A stretch of DNA of 64,000 nucleotides, taken from the NCBI RefSeq assembly GCF_004121075.1, contig NZ_RHLN01000013.1:1-64000 (forward strand), read 5' to 3'. A program made the translations under genes and the position numbers. This DNA comes from Lutibacter sp. HS1-25. GTDB taxonomy: Bacteria > Bacteroidota > Bacteroidia > Flavobacteriales > Flavobacteriaceae. Under the pieces are notes generated by a model, which worked only from the letters and a program-made list of their open reading frames with translations, was not told the DNA's origin and ran no database searches. Every line of letters starts with the position of its first letter. Position 1 is the first letter of the stretch. Shown piece by piece: positions 16,260 to 25,598 of this stretch.

Positions 16260-17498
16260 ATGATTAAAAACAACCATATTAGCTTTCTTTTATGTAACAA
16301 TGTAGATAAAAATAAATTTATTGAGACGCTGATTTTAACAAATAAATTAGATCAACTTGATTTAAAAAACCTAAAAGGCATCCTTTTTTCTGATATTACT
16401 ATCAACAAATTAATTGAAGAAGAAGACAAACACGATACCATAAATGTGCCTACTAAAAACAATAGAAAATTTCGCTCACTTTCTTCAGGAGAACAAAAAA
16501 AAGCATTTTTACAATATTGTTTAGCGCAAAATTTCGAATATATTATTTTAGACAATCCTTTCGACCATTTAGATAAAAATTATCGCATTGAACTCTCTCA
16601 AATTCTTTCTTCTATTGCTAACTCTGTTTTGTTAATTCAACTAACCAATAGAGAAGACGAAATACTGCCTTTTATTTCTAAAAGATTATTGATAAAAGAC
16701 AATACTTTAACAATTGAAAAATTAGAAAACACACCTATTAAAAAGCTTCAAACAATTAATTTACCCATACCTAATACTTATCAATTGTTTGATTACAAGT
16801 TTAATAACATACTTAAATTTGACAATGTTTCTGTAAGTTATGGAGCTCAACAAATTATAAACAACATATCCTGGACTGTAAAAAAAGGTGATTTTTGGCA
16901 TCTTACAGGCCCTAATGGCTCTGGTAAATCAACACTACTATCACTTATAAATGGCGATAATCCAAAAGCTTATGGACAAAATATTTATCTTTTTAATAAA
17001 AAAAAGGGAAGTGGAGAAAGTGTTTGGGAAATTAAAAAACGTATCGGATATTTTAGTACATCTATGACTGAATTATTTGCTAGAAACCACACTTTAGAAC
17101 AAATGATTTTAGCTGGTTTTTTTGATTCTATAGGTTTATATCAAAAACCAACTAATTTACAACAAAAAATTGTTGAGCAATGGATTGCAATCATTGATTT
17201 GTCTGCATTCAAAAAAACACCTTTTATCAAACTTACAATCAGCCAACAAAGAATTGCACTTATTGTAAGAGCAATTGTAAAAAATCCTTTATTGCTAATT
17301 TTAGATGAACCTTTTGAAGGTTTGGATGATGAAAATTTAGCTCTGGTAACAACCATTATAAATGCTGTGATTGCCAAAACTAAAATCACGACCATTTATG
17401 TTTCACACAGAACAGATCCCAGAATTACACCAACCGCTATTTTTGAATTAACCCCCAGTAAAACCGGATCTACAGGAAAAATTACAAATATTATTTAA
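16260..17498 (+). CDS. Double ABC ATPase, ModF/PhrA-like
   Basis: The 412-residue protein has two nucleotide-binding domains and no membrane segments. The first (about 1-165) lacks a Walker A loop but keeps the signature LSSGEQ and Walker B YIILDNPFDHLD. The second (about 185-412) has Walker A GPNGSGKST and Walker B LLILDEPFEGLD, but the signature is replaced by LTISQQ. In a head-to-tail pair only one complete ATP site would form. The arrangement is like ModF/PhrA, an ABC protein of unclear role and not a classical importer. No permease gene is adjacent. Confidence 0.82.
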   Translation: MIKNNHISFLLCNNVDKNKFIETLILTNKLDQLDLKNLKGILFSDITINKLIEEEDKHDTINVPTKNNRKFRSLSSGEQKKAFLQYCLAQNFEYIILDNPFDHLDKNYRIELSQILSSIANSVLLIQLTNREDEILPFISKRLLIKDNTLTIEKLENTPIKKLQTINLPIPNTYQLFDYKFNNILKFDNVSVSYGAQQIINNISWTVKKGDFWHLTGPNGSGKSTLLSLINGDNPKAYGQNIYLFNKKKGSGESVWEIKKRIGYFSTSMTELFARNHTLEQMILAGFFDSIGLYQKPTNLQQKIVEQWIAIIDLSAFKKTPFIKLTISQQRIALIVRAIVKNPLLLILDEPFEGLDDENLALVTTIINAVIAKTKITTIYVSHRTDPRITPTAIFELTPSKTGSTGKITNII

Positions 17499-17503
17499 AT
17501 CAA

Positions 17504-17540
17504 AAAACCGAACCATTTTAACGTGGTTCGGTTTTGTTTT
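17504..17540. terminator. Bidirectional terminator between the ABC gene and lon
   Basis: Inverted repeat aaaccgaacca/tggttcggttt with an eight-base loop, A-rich on the left and T-rich on the right. It sits between two convergent genes and should end both transcripts. Confidence 0.88.
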
Positions 17541-17566
17541 ATAATTTATAAACTGAATTTTTAATC

Positions 17567-20053
17567 TTACTTTTTAGTTGTTTTAACTTTTTTAGTAAGT
17601 GTTAACTTTTTTGCATTTGGCACTTTTTGTTTAGTCAATGCAATGTCAATTACCTCTCTCATTTCAGTCACATAATGAAAAGTTAGTCCTTTTAAATAAG
17701 AAGCTTTTATTTCTTCAATATCCTTTTGGTTGTCTTTACAAAGTATAATTTCTTTGATATTGGCACGTTTTGCTGCCAATATTTTTTCTTTAATACCTCC
17801 AACTGGTAATACTTTTCCTCTCAAAGTAATTTCTCCAGTCATAGCCAATTTAGATTTAACTTTACGCTGAGTAAATACAGACACTAAAGATGTTAACATG
17901 GTAATACCCGCACTTGGACCATCTTTAGGAGTTGCACCTTCTGGAACGTGAATATGCACTTTATATTCATCCAATAATTGTTGATCAATTCCAAAATCAT
18001 CTGCATTTGCTCTAATATATTCCATAGCAATGGTAGCAGACTCTTTCATTACATTTCCTAAATTTCCAGTAATGGACAACCCTTTTCCTTTAGAAATTAT
18101 AGATTCTATAAATAAAATATCACCACCAACACTTGTCCAAGCCAAGCCAGTTACAACCCCTGCAACATCATTACTTTCGTACTTATCGCGCTCTAAATGA
18201 GATGGTCCTAAAACTTTTTCGATAATCTCATTGGTAATTTTCACTTCATAAGCTTCTTCCATTGCAATAGATTTGGCTGCAAAACGCACCATTTTTGCAA
18301 TTTGTTTTTCCAAGCCTCTTACACCAGATTCACGCGTATAAGCCTCAACAATTTTTTCTAATTGAGGTTTTCCCATTTCCAAATGCTCTTTGGTTAGTCC
18401 GTGTTCTTTTAATTGTTTAGGCAATAAGTGACGTCTAGCTATCTCAACCTTTTCTTCAATAGTGTATCCTGAAACGTTGATAATTTCCATTCTATCTCTT
18501 AACGCCCAAGGAATTGTTGATAAACTATTGGCTGTTGCAACAAATAATACTTTAGACAAATCGTAATCTAACTCTAAATAATTGTCGTAAAAAGTAGTGT
18601 TTTGTTCAGGATCCAATACTTCCAACATTGCAGATGAAGGATCTCCGTTATGACTAGAAGATGCCAATTTATCAATTTCATCCAATACAAAAACAGGATT
18701 AGAAGTACCTGCTTTTTTCATATCCTTTATAATTCTACCTGGCATTGCACCAATATATGTTTTTCTATGTCCGCGAATCTCAGCTTCATCTCTAACACCA
18801 CCCAAAGACATACGCACATATTTTCTACCCAATGCTTCAGCAATAGATTTTCCTAAAGAAGTTTTACCAACACCTGGAGGACCGTACAAACAAATAATAG
18901 GCGATTTCATATCTCCTTTTAATTTTAAAACTGCCAAATGTTCAATAATACGTTCTTTCACTTTTTCCAATCCAAAGTGGTCACGATCTAATATTTTTTG
19001 AGCGCGTTTTAAGTCAAATTTATCTTTTGAATATTCATTCCAAGGCAACTCTAACAACAAATCTAAATAGTTACGTTGTACAGAATATTCAGCAACTTGT
19101 GGATTCATACGTTGTAAACGCCCCAATTCTTTGTCAAATGTATCTTTAACGTGTTTATCCCACTTTTTAGATTTAGCTTTTTCACGCATTTCATCTAACT
19201 CTTCATCATACGAAACACCACCCAATTCTTCCTGAATAGTTTTTAACTGCTGATGCAAATAATATTCGCGTTGTTGCTGATCCATATCAGAACGCGTTTT
19301 AGACTGAATTACATTTTTCAATTCTAAACGTTGTAACTCAACGTCCATTTTTTTCAATGTTAATAAAGCGCGATCTTTTAAATTTTCAGTTTCTAACAAC
19401 TCTTGCTTCTCCTCTACTTTTAAATTCATATTAGAAGAAACAAAATTTATCAAAAACGGTTTGCTTTCAATATTACTAATGGCAAAAGAAGCTTCTGAAG
19501 GTAAATTCGGATTTTCCTTAATAATTTTAATTGCCATATCTTTTATTGAATCTATAATCGCTTCAAATTCAGGCTCTTTTTCTTCAGAACGATCTTCAAC
19601 ACGTTTTTTTGTAACAGCTTTAATATAAGGTTCTTCCTCTACAAAACTATCAACTTCAAAAGGTTTTTTACCTTGAATAATTACGGTTGTGTTACCATCG
19701 GGCATTTTTAACATACGTAAAATACGCGCCACAGTTCCAACTTTATAAATGTCGTTGATCGTAGGATTTTCTACGCCTTCATTTTTTTGCGCTACAACTC
19801 CAATAATTTTATTTCCTTTATTGGCTTCTTTTATTAATTGAATAGATTTATCACGCCCAGCTGTAATAGGAATTACAACCCCTGGAAACAAAACCGTATT
19901 TCGCAAAGGAAGTATTGGTAAAACATCCGGAATTTCTTCTTTATTGATTTCTTCTTCATCTTCTGGCGTCATTAAAGGTATTAAATCCGCGTCGTCGTCT
20001 AAAATATTTTGTAATGACAGATTGTCCATTTTTAAAAATTTTGTTTTACTCAT
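17567..20053 (-). CDS. lon: ATP-dependent protease La
   Basis: The 828-residue protein has the full Lon architecture. The N-terminal substrate-binding domain begins at [19 protein letters not shown] and is followed by a coiled middle. The AAA+ module carries Walker [10 protein letters not shown] and FVLDEIDK. The proteolytic domain has the catalytic Ser at 714 (KDGPSAG) and a Lys expected about 43 residues later (GGIKEK). A lysine-rich tail ends the protein. It degrades misfolded and regulatory proteins in the cytoplasm. A bipartite promoter lies at 20111-20139. Confidence 0.97.
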   Translation of the reverse strand: MSKTKFLKMDNLSLQNILDDDADLIPLMTPEDEEEINKEEIPDVLPILPLRNTVLFPGVVIPITAGRDKSIQLIKEANKGNKIIGVVAQKNEGVENPTINDIYKVGTVARILRMLKMPDGNTTVIIQGKKPFEVDSFVEEEPYIKAVTKKRVEDRSEEKEPEFEAIIDSIKDMAIKIIKENPNLPSEASFAISNIESKPFLINFVSSNMNLKVEEKQELLETENLKDRALLTLKKMDVELQRLELKNVIQSKTRSDMDQQQREYYLHQQLKTIQEELGGVSYDEELDEMREKAKSKKWDKHVKDTFDKELGRLQRMNPQVAEYSVQRNYLDLLLELPWNEYSKDKFDLKRAQKILDRDHFGLEKVKERIIEHLAVLKLKGDMKSPIICLYGPPGVGKTSLGKSIAEALGRKYVRMSLGGVRDEAEIRGHRKTYIGAMPGRIIKDMKKAGTSNPVFVLDEIDKLASSSHNGDPSSAMLEVLDPEQNTTFYDNYLELDYDLSKVLFVATANSLSTIPWALRDRMEIINVSGYTIEEKVEIARRHLLPKQLKEHGLTKEHLEMGKPQLEKIVEAYTRESGVRGLEKQIAKMVRFAAKSIAMEEAYEVKITNEIIEKVLGPSHLERDKYESNDVAGVVTGLAWTSVGGDILFIESIISKGKGLSITGNLGNVMKESATIAMEYIRANADDFGIDQQLLDEYKVHIHVPEGATPKDGPSAGITMLTSLVSVFTQRKVKSKLAMTGEITLRGKVLPVGGIKEKILAAKRANIKEIILCKDNQKDIEEIKASYLKGLTFHYVTEMREVIDIALTKQKVPNAKKLTLTKKVKTTKK

Positions 20054-20110
20054 AGTCTATATAGGGTCATTTTGTCATTTAAAATTACTTCAAAAATAAA
20101 ATTTTAAATG

Positions 20111-20139
20111 CAAAAATAGTTTATTAATTTGATTACCAA
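20111..20139 (-). promoter_or_regulatory. Promoter of lon
   Basis: On the minus strand TTG (20137-20139), 18 bp and TATTTTTG (20111-20118). The predicted start is near 20106, giving a leader of about 50 nt. A second TATTTTTG at 20091-20098 could be an alternative box. No heat-shock CIRCE-like repeat was seen. Confidence 0.65.
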
Positions 20140-20287
20140 GTGATTAAAATTAACCTATTAGGTAATATTACTTATAAATTTCAATAGTTATGCCAAAAAA
20201 AATAATATAACAGTCTTTTTTTAATTAATTTTAATTAAAACTGTAACAGTTTAAAATTATTCATGTCTTTTTAGTAGAAATCAATTT

Positions 20288-20827
20288 TTGAAACCCATAG
20301 ATCAACATACAGACCAACTGATTTATAATTGCAAAAAGGGCGATAAAACAGCGCAATTTACAATTTATAAAAACTATTACAAAGCAATGTTTAACACTGC
20401 TTACAGAATTGTGAACGATCGTTTTGAAGCCGAAGATATTATGCAAGAATCATTTTTAGCCGCTTTTACAAAAATAGATTCGTTTATTGGAGATGTAACT
20501 TTTGGCTCGTGGTTAAAAAGAATAGTGATTAATAAAAGCTTAACTGCTTTGAAAAAAAACAATAAAATGGATGTGGTTTCTTTGGAAAAAGTAACTGTAA
20601 AAGAAGTTGAAGATACGTTTGAAGATTATAGCCAAATAAGTGCTTCTGAGATTTTAAATAAAATAACACAACTTAAAAGCAATTATAAAGTTGCGATAAC
20701 GCTTCATTTAATTGAAGGATTTGACCACGAAGAAATAGCTCAAATTATGGATATTTCAAATGAAAATAGCAGAACAATGATTTCGAGAGCAAAACAAAAA
20801 TTAAGACAACTTATTAATGATAAATAA
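20288..20827 (+). CDS. ECF-type RNA polymerase sigma factor
   Basis: The 179-residue protein has sigma-70 region 2 (YNCKKGDKTAQFTIYKNYYKAMF, then AEDIMQESFLAAF) and region 4 (NYKVAITLHLIEGFDHEEIAQIM with a helix-turn-helix and SRAKQKLRQL). There is no region 3, as in extracytoplasmic-function sigma factors. A TTG at 20288 is the best start; no in-frame ATG lies before the conserved region. It is translationally coupled (1-bp overlap) to a single-TM protein that is probably its anti-sigma factor, and two exported proteins follow. Confidence 0.92.
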   Translation: MKPIDQHTDQLIYNCKKGDKTAQFTIYKNYYKAMFNTAYRIVNDRFEAEDIMQESFLAAFTKIDSFIGDVTFGSWLKRIVINKSLTALKKNNKMDVVSLEKVTVKEVEDTFEDYSQISASEILNKITQLKSNYKVAITLHLIEGFDHEEIAQIMDISNENSRTMISRAKQKLRQLINDK

Positions 20828-21372
20828 TGAAAGATCATTTAGAAAATAAATTTAAAACATTAGAAAATCAGTTTGATATTGAAGAGCCTGATTTTGGTCA
20901 TTTTGATCGGTTTGAAGCAAAACTAAACAATACAAAACCAAAAACCCGCAACAACATAATCAAATTAATTATCACCATTGCAGTTGCAGCATCAGTTGTA
21001 TTATTTGTTGGAATATGGATTGGAAAAAATCAAAATTCACAAAAAGGAATGCAATTGGCTAGTGTTTCATCTGAAATGAAAGAAACACAAAGCTATTTTG
21101 TTACTGTTATTGAAAAAGAATTATATACAATTGACAATGAACGAAATAAAGATACAGAAAAACTAATTTCAGATGGATTAAATCAATTAACCAAACTTGA
21201 AATAGCATACAATAAACTTACTTTAGAACTAAAAGAAAGCACTGAAGATAAACGAATTATTTTTGCAATGATTTCAAATTTTCAACAACGAATTGACGTT
21301 TTACAAAGTTTATTATTACAAATTGAAACCGTTAAAAAACTAAAAAATCAACACAATGAAAACCATATTTAA
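20827..21372 (+). CDS. Putative anti-sigma factor, single-pass membrane protein
   Basis: The protein has 181 residues. A cytosolic N-terminus of about 45 (acidic, with FGHFDRFEAKL near 24-34) precedes one transmembrane helix at about 46-65. A mostly helical periplasmic part follows with possible coiled coil (LTKLEIAYNKLTLELKES). Its ATG overlaps the sigma stop codon. Topology and position suggest an anti-sigma factor for the upstream ECF protein. No zinc-binding HxxxCxxC motif is present, so it would not be a ZAS-type anti-sigma. Function is inferred from context only. Confidence 0.7.
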   Translation: MKDHLENKFKTLENQFDIEEPDFGHFDRFEAKLNNTKPKTRNNIIKLIITIAVAASVVLFVGIWIGKNQNSQKGMQLASVSSEMKETQSYFVTVIEKELYTIDNERNKDTEKLISDGLNQLTKLEIAYNKLTLELKESTEDKRIIFAMISNFQQRIDVLQSLLLQIETVKKLKNQHNENHI

Positions 21373-22432
21373 AATAGCAATTATTTTCTTTTTAATTCCG
21401 TTAGCAATTTCAGCTACTGAAAGAAAAGGGAAATTCACCAAAAAAAAGGTGATTAAAAAAGAATATACCGTAAACAAAGATGCCACTTTAAATGTGACAA
21501 ACAAATTTGGAAATATTGAGATTGTTACCAATACATCTAACAAAATTGAAATTATTGTAAATATTACAACCAATGGCGATAATGAAGAAAAAGTACAACA
21601 ACGTTTAAATGAAATTTCTGTTGCTTTTGAATCAGGCTCAAATACAGTTTCTGCGCAAACCATTATTAAAAAAAGTTCCAACTCGTGGAATATGTGGGGC
21701 AATAAAAGCAATGTAAATATGGAAATTAATTACATTATTAAAATGCCAGTTACAAACAATGTGAAACTTGAAAACGACTATGGAGCCATTAATTTGGATA
21801 AGATTGAAGGAACCGCAACTATTAACTGCGATTATGGTAGTTTAAATATTGGTGAATTGTTAAATAACGACAATAAAATAAACATTGATTACAACAATAA
21901 ATCGAATATTGAATATATGAAAAATGGCGCTGTTAATGCAGACTACTCTACCATACACATTGAAAAAACGGGCAATATCTTATTAAATGCCGATTACTCT
22001 AATATTTCATTTGGAACAATCAATTCTTTAGATTATAACTGTGATTACGGTGATTTAAAAATTGGAACTATCAATAACATTAGTGCTAATTGTGATTATA
22101 TGAATACTGCTATTGAAAAGTTGACTGGATCTGGTACTTTTAATATAGATTATGGTTCTTTAAAAATCAATGCCTTTGCACAAAATTTTAAACAACTAAC
22201 TGTCGAATCTTCTTATACCCAAATTAAATTAGGTATAAATACAACAAATTCTTTTAACATTAAAGCTTCCTTAAGTTATGGAAATTTAAAATCTATTGAC
22301 AATTTTACTTTTAACAAAGAAATTTCAAAAACAGCTTCAAAATATTATGAAGGCTTTTATAATTCACCCAATGCAAATAGCAAAATGGATTTAAACACAA
22401 ATTATGGAAACATCACATTTACAAATAATTAA
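21356..22432 (+). CDS. Exported DUF4097-like beta-repeat protein
   Basis: The 358-residue protein begins with a signal peptide (about 1-20, KIAIIFFLIPLAISA). A repetitive beta-strand region follows, rich in Asn and Asp-Tyr-Gly turns: LENDYGAINL, INCDYGSLNIG, NADYSTIHI, YNCDYGDLKIG and NIDYGSLKI. That periodicity suggests a right-handed beta-helix or beta-roll of the DUF4097/putative adhesin type. The start overlaps the previous gene by 17 bp, so it belongs to the sigma-factor operon. It is probably periplasmic or surface-attached; no ligand can be inferred. Confidence 0.82.
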   Translation: MKTIFKIAIIFFLIPLAISATERKGKFTKKKVIKKEYTVNKDATLNVTNKFGNIEIVTNTSNKIEIIVNITTNGDNEEKVQQRLNEISVAFESGSNTVSAQTIIKKSSNSWNMWGNKSNVNMEINYIIKMPVTNNVKLENDYGAINLDKIEGTATINCDYGSLNIGELLNNDNKINIDYNNKSNIEYMKNGAVNADYSTIHIEKTGNILLNADYSNISFGTINSLDYNCDYGDLKIGTINNISANCDYMNTAIEKLTGSGTFNIDYGSLKINAFAQNFKQLTVESSYTQIKLGINTTNSFNIKASLSYGNLKSIDNFTFNKEISKTASKYYEGFYNSPNANSKMDLNTNYGNITFTNN

Positions 22433-22442
22433 ACCAAATTTT

Positions 22443-23165
22443 ATGAAAACAATTTCACAATTAATTATTATTGCAACCTTCATTTTTAGCATTGGTTTAA
22501 ATGCTCAATATAAAAGTATAAAAGCCAATGGAAATATAATTACACAAACAAGAACAGTTGCTAATTTTAGCAAAATAAGTATTTCGGGGTCTTTTGATGT
22601 GACATTGACAAAAGGAAATGAAGGTAACATTTCAATAAATGCAAGTGAAAATTTAATGGATATTATTGAAACCAAAGTTGAAAACGGAATTTTAAAAATT
22701 AAATTTAAAAATGGCATAAATGTTAAAAATCATAAAACAATTTTTATAACTGTTTTTTATGATACCGTCAACTCAATTTCATTAGGTGGATCGGGAGACA
22801 TTCATTCATCTAATACTTTAAATGCTAATGATTTAGAGTTGATTTTGTCTGGTTCTGGTGGATTTAATTTAGCAGTTTCCACTACCAATTTAAATATCAA
22901 TATTTCTGGTTCTGGAAATATGAATATTGCTGGAAAAACAGCTGTATTAACTTGTGCCGTTTCAGGATCTGGGAATATAAAAACAACCGATTTAACTGCT
23001 AATATTGTGCATGCTAAAATATCAGGATCAGGAAATATAAAAGTACATGCTGTAAACGAAATTAACGCAAAATCATCGGGTTCTGGTAACATTATTTATA
23101 CAGGAAACCCAACAATTATCAAATCAAATTCAAGTGGATCAGGGTCAATTCAAAAAAGAGATTAA
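22443..23165 (+). CDS. Head-GIN domain (DUF2807) exported protein
   Basis: The protein has 240 residues from the ATG at 22443. A longer frame back to 22404 would place 13 extra residues before the signal peptide (TISQLIIIATFIFSIGLNAQ). The mature part holds repeated SGSG motifs (SLGGSGDI, LSGSGGF, ISGSGNM, VSGSGNI, ISGSGNI, SSGSGNI), the hallmark of head-GIN/DUF2807 proteins that form a beta-helix. The role in Bacteroidota is unknown. It is the last gene of the sigma-factor cluster, 10 bp after the DUF4097-like gene and before a strong terminator. Confidence 0.88.
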   Translation: MKTISQLIIIATFIFSIGLNAQYKSIKANGNIITQTRTVANFSKISISGSFDVTLTKGNEGNISINASENLMDIIETKVENGILKIKFKNGINVKNHKTIFITVFYDTVNSISLGGSGDIHSSNTLNANDLELILSGSGGFNLAVSTTNLNINISGSGNMNIAGKTAVLTCAVSGSGNIKTTDLTANIVHAKISGSGNIKVHAVNEINAKSSGSGNIIYTGNPTIIKSNSSGSGSIQKRD

Positions 23166-23181
23166 CCAAATCTATTCTTAA

Positions 23182-23219
23182 AAAAAACGTCCAAACTAAT
23201 AATTTGGACGTTTTTTTTA
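23182..23219. terminator. Bidirectional terminator
   Basis: Perfect inverted repeat aacgtccaaa/tttggacgtt with a seven-base loop and long A and T flanks. It separates the convergent head-GIN and envelope-protein genes. Confidence 0.9.
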
Positions 23220-23237
23220 TTTAAGCTGATTGATAAA

Positions 23238-24107
23238 TTACTTGCTTTTTGATAAGGGAAATTTGGCTCCAAACACCCACATATTTTCAAAAAAAGTAAA
23301 ATGTTGTGAGGCTGAATCTGTTTTACTTGCAGTTGTTCTAATATCTTGCATATTGATATAGCCTGCTTTAAAATTATATTGAATAAAGAAATATTTATAA
23401 AAAGTCAAATCCAAACCAACGTGTGCTGAAAATCCATATCCAGAAACATGAAATTCGTCATAACGTTCATTGCCCAATAACTTGGTGTTTGTTTTTGGAT
23501 ATAAAGCGCCAATACCAATACCTTCGGTTAAATTGATATCAATATGTTTAACAGGAAATCCAATCCAATTATCAACAGTATCAAACCTATTAACTTCAAC
23601 AGTTACATAGTTTAAACCATCTGTATGCTCAAAAGTTAAAAAATCTTTATCTAAATAAATAGGATCATTATTATAAATACCATTATAAGTACTACCATCG
23701 TTAATATTTCCACTAATATTAACCGTTTGGTCGTTTCTCATCACATATTTCATATGGTCAACACCTAAAGCAACATTGTAATGATCGTGAAAAAAATAAC
23801 CAACTCTAAAATTGGTTTGCGGAATGGTAATTTCATCCAATTTAAAAAAATAAATACCAAAAGGTTTTGGTTTATCTTCGGCTTTTACATCATATAATGT
23901 AAAATAATAATCATCACCTTTAAAGGTAATATCCGATTTAGAATAGTTACCTCTGTTCCATCCCCAAAAAATGTACATTCTGCCTTTATTGTGCTTAACA
24001 TCGTTAAAATTTCTTTTAACAATAGAATCATTTTTCACAGCATCAACCTGTTGAGCATATAAAGCTCCAGTAATTAGCAATACAAATACTATTAAAAACT
24101 TTTTCAT
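23238..24107 (-). CDS. Exported beta-barrel-like envelope protein, unknown function
   Basis: The 289-residue protein has a clear signal peptide (KKFLIVFVLLITGALYAQ). The body has alternating hydrophobic strands rich in Tyr, Phe and Asp (MYIFWGWNRGNYSKSD, FRVGYFFHDHYNVALGVDH, YFFIQYNFKAGYI) and ends MWVFGAKFPL. The pattern is that of an outer-membrane beta-barrel. I do not recognise a named family. Its ATG lies 6 bp beyond the glmM stop, so it is probably cotranscribed as the distal gene. Confidence 0.7.
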   Translation of the reverse strand: MKKFLIVFVLLITGALYAQQVDAVKNDSIVKRNFNDVKHNKGRMYIFWGWNRGNYSKSDITFKGDDYYFTLYDVKAEDKPKPFGIYFFKLDEITIPQTNFRVGYFFHDHYNVALGVDHMKYVMRNDQTVNISGNINDGSTYNGIYNNDPIYLDKDFLTFEHTDGLNYVTVEVNRFDTVDNWIGFPVKHIDINLTEGIGIGALYPKTNTKLLGNERYDEFHVSGYGFSAHVGLDLTFYKYFFIQYNFKAGYINMQDIRTTASKTDSASQHFTFFENMWVFGAKFPLSKSK

Positions 24108-24113
24108 TTTAAT

Positions 24114-25496
24114 TTATATGCAATTTTTAATTTCTTCAATAAATCTAAGTGCTAAAGCATCGGCTGTTTCTTGTGAAGTACTTTCTGTATAAATTCTGAT
24201 AATTGGTTCAGTATTCGATTTTCTTAAATGAATCCATTCTGATGCAAAATTAATTTTTACACCATCAATGGTAATTACATCCTCATTTTTATAATTTGAA
24301 GCAATGGTTTCTAAAATTTTATCAACATTGATTTGTGGTGTTAACTCAATTTTATTTTTACTCATAAAATAACTTGGGTAACTATCTCTTAAAGCTTTAC
24401 AAGACATTTTTGAATGTGCCAAATGAGATAAAAATAAAGCTACACCAACCAATGAATCTCTACCATAATGTGACTCAGGATAAATAATTCCGCCATTTCC
24501 TTCACCACCAATTACAGCATTTGAAGCTTTCATTAATTCCACAACATTTACTTCACCTACAGCACTTGCCTCATATTTCCCTTGATGTTTTTCAGTAACA
24601 TCTCTTAAAGCTCTTGAAGACGATAAATTTGAAACGGTGTTTCCTGGCGTTTTACTCAAAACATAATCTGCACAAGCAACAAGTGTATATTCTTCACCAA
24701 ACATAGAACCATCTTCACTTACCAATGCCAATCTGTCAACATCTGGATCAACTACAATTCCAAAATCTGCTTTTTCTTTAACTACCAATTCTGAAATATC
24801 AGTTAAATGCTCTTTTAAAGGCTCTGGATTGTGCGGAAAATGACCATTTGGCTCACAATATAATTTCACACATTCTACACCCAATTCTTCTAACAAAGCT
24901 GGTATTACAATACCACCACTTGAATTAACAGCATCAACAACTACTTTAAATTTTGCTTTTTTAATAGCTTCAACATCAACCAAGTTTAATTTTAAAACTT
25001 CGTCAATATGTTTTTGCATATAGTTACTTTTTTTATTGTAAGTACCTAAATTATCAACTTCAGCAAAAATATAACTATCATCTTCAGCAATTTTTAAAAC
25101 TGCCTCACCCGCTTCACCATTTAAAAACTCACCTTTGTTATTCAATAATTTTAAGGCGTTCCATTGTTTTGGATTGTGACTTGCAGTGATAATAATACCT
25201 CCATCGGCAGCGTCAAGCGTTACTGCCAACTCTACAGTTGGTGTTGTTGATAAGCCAATATCTGTAACATTGATACCTAAACCTACCAAAGTATTACAAA
25301 CTAAACTGCTTACCATTTTACCCGAAATTCGGGCATCGCGACCAACAATAACGGTTAAATTTTGTTTTGTTGAATTATTTTTAAGCCACATACCATAAGC
25401 TGCAGCAAATTTAACAGCATCTATTGGAGTTAAATTATTACTAACTTCTCCTCCTATTGTACCTCTTATTCCTGAAATTGATTTTATTAAAGCCAT
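24114..25496 (-). CDS. glmM: Phosphoglucosamine mutase
   Basis: This 460-residue alpha-D-phosphohexomutase begins SISGIRGTIGG. The phosphoserine loop is TASHNPKQWN, the metal loop DPDVDRLA, the sugar-binding loop GGEGNGGI, and the phosphate-binding loop RKSNTEPIIRIY. The GEGNGG motif in place of GEESG favours glucosamine-phosphate isomerisation (GlmM) over glucose or mannose. It would supply glucosamine 1-phosphate for UDP-GlcNAc, peptidoglycan and lipid A. A TATATTTG box lies at 25514-25521. Confidence 0.9.
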   Translation of the reverse strand: MALIKSISGIRGTIGGEVSNNLTPIDAVKFAAAYGMWLKNNSTKQNLTVIVGRDARISGKMVSSLVCNTLVGLGINVTDIGLSTTPTVELAVTLDAADGGIIITASHNPKQWNALKLLNNKGEFLNGEAGEAVLKIAEDDSYIFAEVDNLGTYNKKSNYMQKHIDEVLKLNLVDVEAIKKAKFKVVVDAVNSSGGIVIPALLEELGVECVKLYCEPNGHFPHNPEPLKEHLTDISELVVKEKADFGIVVDPDVDRLALVSEDGSMFGEEYTLVACADYVLSKTPGNTVSNLSSSRALRDVTEKHQGKYEASAVGEVNVVELMKASNAVIGGEGNGGIIYPESHYGRDSLVGVALFLSHLAHSKMSCKALRDSYPSYFMSKNKIELTPQINVDKILETIASNYKNEDVITIDGVKINFASEWIHLRKSNTEPIIRIYTESTSQETADALALRFIEEIKNCI

Positions 25497-25542
25497 TGTT
25501 TTATTTTAGACAACAAATATAAATTTAATCGTTGTATTAGCG

Positions 25543-25576
25543 AAAAAAAAAGCTGTATCAAATGATACAGCTTTTT
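25543..25576 (-). terminator. Terminator after rpsA
   Basis: Inverted repeat aaaagctgtatca/tgatacagctttt with A and T flanks, 23 bp beyond the rpsA stop. It may also insulate the glmM promoter. Confidence 0.88.
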
Positions 25577-25598
25577 AATTATAAAAATTTAGGAGTGA

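Noticed and set aside
22404-22442. Longer start for the head-GIN protein
   Set aside because: It would put 13 residues before the signal peptide and overlap the upstream gene; ATG 22443 starts the signal peptide cleanly.
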